A stretch of 39,104 nucleotides of DNA. Origin: a virus. The stretch spans positions 1-39,104 of the IMG/VR virus record IMGVR_UViG_3300047551_000719, one strand, 5' to 3'. Made by a program: the position numbers and the translations under genes. The notes below the pieces were generated by a model. It was not told the DNA's origin. It did not search any database and saw only the letters and a list, made by a program, of their open reading frames with translations. This document shows positions 15,513 through 22,300 of the stretch, one piece after another (positions within the stretch are counted from its first letter, which is position 1; each line of letters begins with the position of its first letter).

Positions 15513-15766
15513 TTGTAACAATAACATTAACATACGCTGGACCTGATACAGGACCTTTTAATCTCTACTCAGATGTAGATGGATTTATATCTGCCTTTGA
15601 GACAGGAGTGAGTAAAGCTGCTCTTCTAGCTGGATATACAACATCTCTAGTTCCCAATGGAACCACTATTATACGAGTGATGTCTGCTAGTGAGTTATGC
15701 ACAGATTTTACAGACATTGTAATTGGTGGAGAGTGTACAACCACAACCACCACAATACTATTATAA
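15509..15766 (+). CDS. small beta-domain protein with Thr tail
   Basis: A GTG at 15509 that overlaps the previous TGA is the best start and gives 85 residues; an upstream in-frame ATG at 15473 would instead read the Thr tract in another frame. The product (M)IVTITLTYAGPDTGPFNLYS then GTTIIRVMSASELC is a compact beta domain ending in a six-Thr tract. It is clearly related to the N-terminal domain of the protein at 24859: both share GPF, a following SD and G, TGV-K-L, an N-x-T, and a Cys before the last strand. It may be a small adhesin domain. A terminator follows. Confidence 0.6.
   Translation: MIVTITLTYAGPDTGPFNLYSDVDGFISAFETGVSKAALLAGYTTSLVPNGTTIIRVMSASELCTDFTDIVIGGECTTTTTTILL
15737..15754 (+). 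repeat. Thr-coding ACN tract (gene at 15509)
   Basis: Six Thr codons precede Ile-Leu-Leu-stop at the end of the small beta-domain gene. Confidence 0.85.
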
Positions 15767-15769
15767 AAA

Positions 15770-15793
15770 CCCTGTTTTGTTGGTTTTACAGGG
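15770..15793 (+). other. short hairpin upstream of terminator
   Basis: CCCTGT (15770-15775) pairs with ACAGGG (15788-15793) a few bases after the stop at 15766. It may stabilise the transcript end in tandem with the terminator that follows. Confidence 0.4.
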
Positions 15794-15796
15794 CAT

Positions 15797-15833
15797 CTCC
15801 CTGGGGTTTCTACCCTGGGGAGTTTTTATTTAT
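15797..15833 (+). terminator. rho-independent terminator
   Basis: CTCCC (15797-15801) pairs with GGGAG (15818-15822). Inside, GGGT (15804-15807) pairs with ACCC (15812-15815) around TTCT, separated by TG/TG. TTTTTATTTAT follows immediately. It closes the appendage cassette, just upstream of a promoter candidate. Confidence 0.85.
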
Positions 15834-15875
15834 AACCAAGTTGGTTAGCCTTGTTAACAGAAAAGGTTAAAATAA

Positions 15876-15907
15876 TTTGGAAAATATTAAAAACTTTCGT
15901 ACCTTTA
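15876..15907 (+). promoter_or_regulatory. Bacteroidota-type promoter candidate for the tail operon
   Basis: TTTG (15876-15879), 20 bases, then TACCTTTA (15900-15907), with the start codon 28 bases further on. The geometry matches the candidate before the scaffold gene. It follows a strong terminator, where a new transcript would be expected to begin. Confidence 0.55.
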
Positions 15908-15935
15908 TGGCAATTTTAACTAAACTAAAATCTAA

Positions 15936-17186
15936 ATGCCTGAAAATCAATCACTTCTGCATCAGCTGGAGCAGATGCTTCACTGGAAGAAAAGCAAAAA
16001 GTTCTACGCAGAAAAACTACAAATCACTGAGGCTGAGGTAGATGAGTTGATGAAGGAGTTGAAAGAATCAACAGATGCAAGACAGGATGCTGAGATTGGA
16101 AACTATGTTGGAGAGTTGGAAGATCATGTGGTGAGGTTTTTTGAGGATATACAGAAAGGAACAGGTGAAGTGGTGATAAACACCAAAGAAGAAATTAAGA
16201 GCCTGGATGAGTTGATTGAAAAGTGCAAGATTGATACAAGCAAGTGGGAGATAACTAAATACGTCCAAAACTACTGGGGAAATGCTGACCAGCCTCACTA
16301 CCAAGTGAAAGCATGGTTGGGCAAGAAAAAAGATGAGCAAGTGTTCCAAGACTCATTTGTTTCCTTCCTAAGCACCTACACACCTAGTGCATCCCAGATA
16401 GTAGCTCGCAAGGTTGAGCAAGATAAACCAGAAGCTTGTTTAGTTATTAACAAACAAGACTCCCACCTCAACAAGCTAGATATAGGAGGAAAGAATGACA
16501 TTGATGATAGATTTGATGACTATACACAAAAGCTAGAAGTTATTCTACATCAAGCATCTCTTTCCAATCGTATAACAGATATTAAATACATCATTGGGTC
16601 TGATGAGTTCAATAGTGAGTTTACAAACACCACGACAAAAGGAACCCCTCAGCAAAACATCCTCTCCTATCACCAGTCATTTGAAAAGATTTGTGATCAT
16701 GAGATAGCTGTTATCAACATGCTACTTGAACACTGTGAAGAGGTGGATGTAATATTTGTAGCAGGTAACCACGATGAGTTTGTAGGATGGCATTTGGCAA
16801 GTTGGTTACAAACCTACTACAGAAACGAAGACCGTTTGTTCTTTGAGATATCTCCAAGGTATAGAAAGTATATCAGTTATGGCACATCAGCCATGATGTT
16901 CAACCATGGAGATGCTCTAAAGCCCGCAAAGTTAGCTGGTCTGTTTCCTATGGAATATAAAGAAGATTGGTCTGAACATGATCACTTCTACATTTTCACA
17001 GGGGACAAACATCATGAAATGAGCCTAGATTTTAATGGCATTAAGTTCTACCAGCTCCCTGCTTTCTCAACAGCTAAAAGCTCTTGGGATGACAAGAATG
17101 GATATACAATATCCAAGGGTGAGATTACGGGATTCCTCATAGACTACCATGATGGAATGACCAATATATTCAAACAGTATTTATAA
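15936..17186 (+). CDS. calcineurin-like metallophosphoesterase
   Basis: This 416-residue protein has the two-metal phosphoesterase signature in order: QDSH (Asp175, His177), GSDE (residues 221-224), AGNHDE (277-281), HGD (324-326) and GDKHH (356-360). The family includes protein and nucleotide phosphatases and the nucleases SbcD/Mre11. The N-terminal 110 residues are extra: a charged helical region with a possible helix-turn-helix (KKFYAEKLQITEAEVDELMK). It is the first gene of the tail operon, after a terminator and promoter, and is coupled to the next gene by TAATG. Whether it is packaged in the virion, trims DNA or acts as a phosphatase cannot be told from sequence. Confidence 0.85.
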   Translation: MPENQSLLHQLEQMLHWKKSKKFYAEKLQITEAEVDELMKELKESTDARQDAEIGNYVGELEDHVVRFFEDIQKGTGEVVINTKEEIKSLDELIEKCKIDTSKWEITKYVQNYWGNADQPHYQVKAWLGKKKDEQVFQDSFVSFLSTYTPSASQIVARKVEQDKPEACLVINKQDSHLNKLDIGGKNDIDDRFDDYTQKLEVILHQASLSNRITDIKYIIGSDEFNSEFTNTTTKGTPQQNILSYHQSFEKICDHEIAVINMLLEHCEEVDVIFVAGNHDEFVGWHLASWLQTYYRNEDRLFFEISPRYRKYISYGTSAMMFNHGDALKPAKLAGLFPMEYKEDWSEHDHFYIFTGDKHHEMSLDFNGIKFYQLPAFSTAKSSWDDKNGYTISKGEITGFLIDYHDGMTNIFKQYL

Positions 17187-17914
17187 TGCCCACGTTAAGA
17201 AAATTAGTTTCAGATGTACGCTCTGCCCACAAGCTTCTGTCTACAGATAGCTTGATTACGGACAGGGCTATTGCTTCTGAAATAAGGAACAATAGCCTAT
17301 TGCTTATTAAGAGGGAAACTAACCTCAGAAAGCTATGGGCAACAGACACCCTGTTCACCACCATCCCTTGTCTAGAGCTGGTGGAAGTTCCTATTTCTGA
17401 ATGTTGTGATTATGTTGATCCCTGCACAGTGGCTAGAAGCAAATACAAACTTCCAAGCATTGCAGAGGGTAACTATCAATATGTCATTCAAGGTGTTTAT
17501 TCAATTAACGCCATGAGTGGACAGGGTAAAAAGATTAAGGAAATAACCATCAATAGATATATCAATCTTCTAAAACTTCCCATCATTAAGAAGGAAGAGT
17601 ATTATTGGATAAGTAACGACTATCTGTACGTTAGCAATCCTCTGCTTAAGGCTGTACGTTTTGTAGCGCTTTTTGAGCAGGATGTTCCTAACGAACTACT
17701 CTACCCAGAATGTGATTGTGGTACTCCTCAGTATACAGTGGAACAACTGTGTATCAACCCGTTAGATAAGGAGTTTGCTCTCCCAGGTTATTTGGAGAAG
17801 CAGGTGTTGGAGCTTACATCTCAAAAGCTGCTAGCTACATATTTCTCTCTCAAGACAGATATGACAGCAGAAGGTATTGATGGTCAAGCCCCCAATACTA
17901 AACCAACAAATTAA
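17186..17914 (+). CDS. ring-like tail/neck protein
   Basis: This 242-residue protein has an N-terminal helical half (DVRSAHKLLSTDSLITDRAI, then SEIRNNSLLLIKRETNLRKL) and a beta-rich body. A C-terminal segment (DCGTPQYTVEQLCINPLDKE, then a helix) follows. The layout, helical base then strands, resembles connector and ring proteins. It sits between the phosphoesterase and an HU-like gene, and just before a tail adaptor and the muzzle-like protein. That order matches my recollection of the ring-protein, IHF-like, ring-protein, muzzle block in crAss-like phages. TAATG overlaps link it on both sides. Confidence 0.55.
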   Translation: MPTLRKLVSDVRSAHKLLSTDSLITDRAIASEIRNNSLLLIKRETNLRKLWATDTLFTTIPCLELVEVPISECCDYVDPCTVARSKYKLPSIAEGNYQYVIQGVYSINAMSGQGKKIKEITINRYINLLKLPIIKKEEYYWISNDYLYVSNPLLKAVRFVALFEQDVPNELLYPECDCGTPQYTVEQLCINPLDKEFALPGYLEKQVLELTSQKLLATYFSLKTDMTAEGIDGQAPNTKPTN

Positions 17915-18390
17915 TGCGCACCAAGGTTGACTGGAGAAGTGCTAGTAAGGAGAACTACAATAATTTCTGTAAAAAGAATCCATCCGTAAAGCTATCCTTT
18001 GACGAATGGAGGAATATTGTCTACCTATACCTTGACGCTTTTAAGGAATACATTCTAGAAACAGGAGAAAAAGCAAAGCTTCCTTTTGGGTTTGGTGAGT
18101 TTTCCATAAACAAGAAGAAGCGTAGAAAGATAAAAGGAGTGGATGGAAAAGAGTTTGTCAATCTTCCAATAGACTGGAAAAAGACAAAAGAGAAAGGAAA
18201 ACGCATCTACAACTTTAACTTCCATACAGAGGGTTATTTCTTTGGATGGATGTGGTTCAAAGATTCTGCTCGTCTAAAGCACACAGAACTTTGGTATTTC
18301 AAGCCTTCCCGCACTACATCTAGAATGCTCTCCCACTACCTAAAAACCAACGATAGATATCAACACATCTATTGTGAATGGAAAAAATAA
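17914..18390 (+). CDS. second HU/IHF-like protein in the tail operon
   Basis: This 158-residue basic protein contains SFDEWRNIVYLYLDAFKEYI followed by LPFGFGEFSINKKKRR. The helix pair plus GFGxF turn is the same core pattern as in HU/IHF and in the gene at 63. The second half is unusual: FHTEGYFFGWMWFKDSARLK is rich in aromatic residues, and the C-terminus reads YLKTNDRYQHIYCEWKK. Crass-like genomes carry IHF-like genes in the tail block, in my recollection. Whether it binds DNA or has become a structural protein is open. It is coupled to the preceding gene by TAATG, and the next start is three bases after its stop. Confidence 0.65.
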   Translation: MRTKVDWRSASKENYNNFCKKNPSVKLSFDEWRNIVYLYLDAFKEYILETGEKAKLPFGFGEFSINKKKRRKIKGVDGKEFVNLPIDWKKTKEKGKRIYNFNFHTEGYFFGWMWFKDSARLKHTELWYFKPSRTTSRMLSHYLKTNDRYQHIYCEWKK

Positions 18391-18393
18391 ACT

Positions 18394-19365
18394 ATGTCTT
18401 ATTATTACAAATACAATTTCACTAGCCCTGAGCCCATCTATTCCATTGTGAAGGAGGAGTTCAAGAGCTATTTTGACACAGGGGCTGTTGATGACCTGAT
18501 GTTCCCCACCTATCTAGACAAGTGTCTTAGAAAGCTGGGTAGAACCACTTATGTCATTAGCCAAGACATTTTGCATATTTGTGATTATGAGGCTAGACTT
18601 CCAGACAATTTCTTTGCTGTTCGTGAAGCATGGATGTGCACAGCTGTAAATGGTTTCCCCTATCAGTCAGCCAACTCTTTCTATTCTCAGGCTGCTACAG
18701 CCACTACAATACAAGTGAGTCCTTTGACAGTGGGAGGTACACCTTGTACCAATCCTACATGTCAAAATCCTAATTGTGGAGGATGTATGCCAGAGATTAT
18801 ACAGGCTGTGTACAAGACTAATAATCAAGCACCTGTACAATACAGAAGAGAATACTTGCTAAAGCCTGGTAATCTATCTGCCATGAGAAACTGTGGGGTG
18901 GATTATACAAACAACTGGGAGTTCTATCAGCAAGCCCCACCACTTAATGAGTTCACTCCTGGCTCTGCTGGGTATGATAGCTTTGATGTTAGAGACAATA
19001 AGTTTGTTACCAACTTCCGTAATGGTGTGGTGCATATTCTTTTCTATGCTACAGAATATGATGCTGGTGGTAACCAGCTCATCCCTGACAACTATCGTGT
19101 TAGGGAATATATTGAAGCATTTATTAAATACAAGGTGATTGAAACCCTCACCAACCAGACCAACGATGAAACCTTTAACCAGCTACAAACAAAGCTTGCG
19201 TTCTACAAGCAGCAGGCTGAAGAGGCATTCATCATGGCTGACATTGAGATTAAGAAGCAAGATCCTTGGACTAAGCAACGTAGGATTAAGAATGACCTGA
19301 ACAGATTTAATATGTATGAACTCCCCAATCGTACTAACAGGTATGGCTGGCGTAGAAATAATTAA
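18394..19365 (+). CDS. tail adaptor / stabilisation protein
   Basis: This 323-residue protein sits directly before the giant muzzle-like gene. The first 80 residues are helical (SPEPIYSIVKEEFKSYFDTG; then YLDKCLRKLGRTTY). A Cys-rich insert follows (CTNPTCQNPNCGGCMPEI, about residues 117-134), then a beta region, and a long helical C-terminus (QTKLAFYKQQAEEAFIMADI) ending in a basic tail. The helical-beta-helical pattern, ending in a bundle, is typical of P22 gp4-like tail accessory factors, which join portal and tail. The Cys-rich loop is an unusual addition and may bind zinc. The assignment is inference from layout and order. Confidence 0.6.
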   Translation: MSYYYKYNFTSPEPIYSIVKEEFKSYFDTGAVDDLMFPTYLDKCLRKLGRTTYVISQDILHICDYEARLPDNFFAVREAWMCTAVNGFPYQSANSFYSQAATATTIQVSPLTVGGTPCTNPTCQNPNCGGCMPEIIQAVYKTNNQAPVQYRREYLLKPGNLSAMRNCGVDYTNNWEFYQQAPPLNEFTPGSAGYDSFDVRDNKFVTNFRNGVVHILFYATEYDAGGNQLIPDNYRVREYIEAFIKYKVIETLTNQTNDETFNQLQTKLAFYKQQAEEAFIMADIEIKKQDPWTKQRRIKNDLNRFNMYELPNRTNRYGWRRNN

Positions 19366-19370
19366 TATCC

Positions 19371-22300
19371 ATGGCTGAACAAGAAGAAGGCAATATTAGG
19401 CAAGAATATAATGCTGCTAACACTGGTCTTAACATGGATAGATCTGTCACTCAGATCCCCAAAGGCCAGCTAACGTATGCATTAAACGCTGCTGTAGAGA
19501 ACTTTGACTCAAATTCTGTTAACTATCAGAATGAGCCAGGGAATGAGCTTTGCCTCACCTTCCCTGAAGGCTATTTACTTATTGGTGAACACTTCATTCC
19601 TGAGAAGAGCAAACATATATTCTTCCTAGTTAACCCAGAAATTGGTGGCTCTGAGATAGGATATATGGATAACAATGATTGTGTCTATCGCACATATGTT
19701 AACGCTCCTTGTCTCAACTTCAATATTAACAATCCTATTCACAAAGCTGTCCACAGAATCACAGAATGCACAACAGAGGTGTATTGGACAGATGGTCTCA
19801 ATCCCCGTAGATATATTGATCTCAACCCAGAAAACCTACCCTATGTTCTCATAGGAGGCACCCCTGCATGTGATCCTATCTACAGCAATGAGATTGATTG
19901 TAATGGACTAAACGTTCAGCCTAACTTTACTGTCCCTCAGCTTGAGGTGACAAAAATAACCACTGGAGGTGATCTCACTGCAGGAACCTATCAGTTTGCC
20001 ATACAGTATTCTGATGCTAATGGTAATCCATTTACATCTTATTATTCTGTTACCAACCCCACTCCTATTGCTGACACAGGTCTCACTACACCTAATTTTA
20101 ATTATCAGGTGGGTAAGTCTATTGAGCTCACTGTCAGCAACTTAGAAGGATCAGGACTCTACCAATATTTTAACATTGCTGTCATTAAGACAATAAATGG
20201 TGTCACCTCTGTTGAGCTGATAGGCACTTATTTTATTGATGATCTCACACAAACTATCACTTACACAGGTCAGATTAAAACTGACATTCGTCTTACAATA
20301 AATGACATCTTTGAGAAGTTCCCTTATTACGAGATAGCTCAGGATATAACAGCTGTACGTGATATATTAGTGTGGGACCAACTTACTTCTATAGAAAGAA
20401 TCAACTACCAGCAGATTGCTACTGGTATCACCTTACAGTGGGAAACTCATCGCATCCCTAACACAGAAACATATGCTGATGCATTTAATGCTACCAACTT
20501 ACGTGGATATCTGCGTGATGAGGTGTATGCATTTGAGATAGTGTTTCTACTTAAGAATGGTAAACAAACAGACGGTTTCCACATCCCTGGAAGACTGGCT
20601 AATGCTAATGACCTATTTCCTGTCTCTACAGCTAATGATGATTTTATAGGTGAGCCAGAAGATCCTATTGCAGGAACCAGTCCCTATTGGAAGATATACA
20701 ACACAGCCACTGTTACAGGTTTCTCTCCTGGCTATTCTCCAGCCACAAATTATAAAGGACCTTATCAATATGGTGAGTTTAGCTATTGGGAGTCTACAGA
20801 AGAATATCCTTGTAACGAAGAGCTCTGGGGATCTCTAGCTGGTCAGAAGATTAGACATCACAAGTTCCCAGATGTACTGGTGAGTCCTATATTTGAGTCT
20901 GCTCTATTTACAGGACAGGATAACATGGTGATGCAGAAAGATGCTGTGTTTCCACTGGGTGTAAGAATAGATGTACAACAGGTGCAAGCTCTCATCCAGG
21001 CTTCCAATCTTACAGCTGAACAGAAAAGCGAGATAGCTGGCTTTAAGATTATACGTGGTGACAGAAGCACCAATAGGTCCATCGTGGCTAAGGGTATTCT
21101 TAGAAATGTTGGTAAGTATGACCGTGAAGGTACAGAATACTACTTCCCCAACTATCCTTACAACGATTTAAGACAAGATCCATTCTTGTTAGAGAAAAGC
21201 AACTCTTACACAATTCCTCTTGCTGCTACAAGCAATACATCTATTTGTAGGAAGTTTAGCATCTATCCTAAAGATCCTGGTGAGATTGAATATATTGATT
21301 GTTACACGTCAGAAATTGTCAAGAAGAAAATTGGTAATAATCCAGGTGATGATTTTCCTTTAAATACAATTAGTTACATCTGTGCCTTGGACTATCCCAA
21401 GCCTAAGTATATTGGAACTGGTGTATGTGCAATAGGCTCTAATACATATAATGTCTACAGAATTACAATTAATAAGTTTAGTTCATTATCACCAACCGTT
21501 GTATTTAGATTGGTGTGGCCAATCACTAGATGTGGTTTAAGTAATGGAAATACTATTCCTCCTCCTGTAGGATATTCAATGCCTAGCGGAAATGTTGATG
21601 GATGGACCAAGTATTGTGCTGAGAATCCTACAACTTCGTGTTGTGATTTATTTCTTAATAAACCACTTGATATAAACAATCAATATGCACAACTAGTCCC
21701 TACTGGAGTAGGTGATTTTACATTTGAAATTGCTTCACTCACTCCTCCAACATTTGATCAAAGTACTGCTGGTGATGCAACTACAGTTAAGGTGGAGTAT
21801 GTGCGTTCTGTAGGAACTGATCTTTGCAACCCAGATAATCTACAGGGATTTGATGAAGAGGGAGCAAAGTATAGACATGTACTCAACTCTCCTGAAACAT
21901 CCTTTGGACAACCATTCTTGGGTGGTGTTCTTAAGCTAGAGAATGTAATATATGGTGCTGGTAAGGCTCACTTTGTTGAGGTGAAGAAGAATGCGATGTA
22001 CAGGCTATTAAGTGCTGAAGCTCAACAAGATGCGCTTAACAGTGCAAATAGAATTGCAAGCATCACTACAGACTATAACGCTACAGCTCTATTTGCTGCA
22101 TATCAGGCCTATCTAACCATTTATGTAAATGGTATCACCAGACGTAACTATTCTTATTCCTACAACTCTATAGCCAGCTATGACTATAGTAATGTGATTA
22201 ACAATGGCCTAGGAATCAAGCAGCGTGAGCTTGAGTTGAAACAATATCTAATTCCTGGTGTACAGGGAGTGGGTGATAACAAGAATGTAAACAACTGGAA

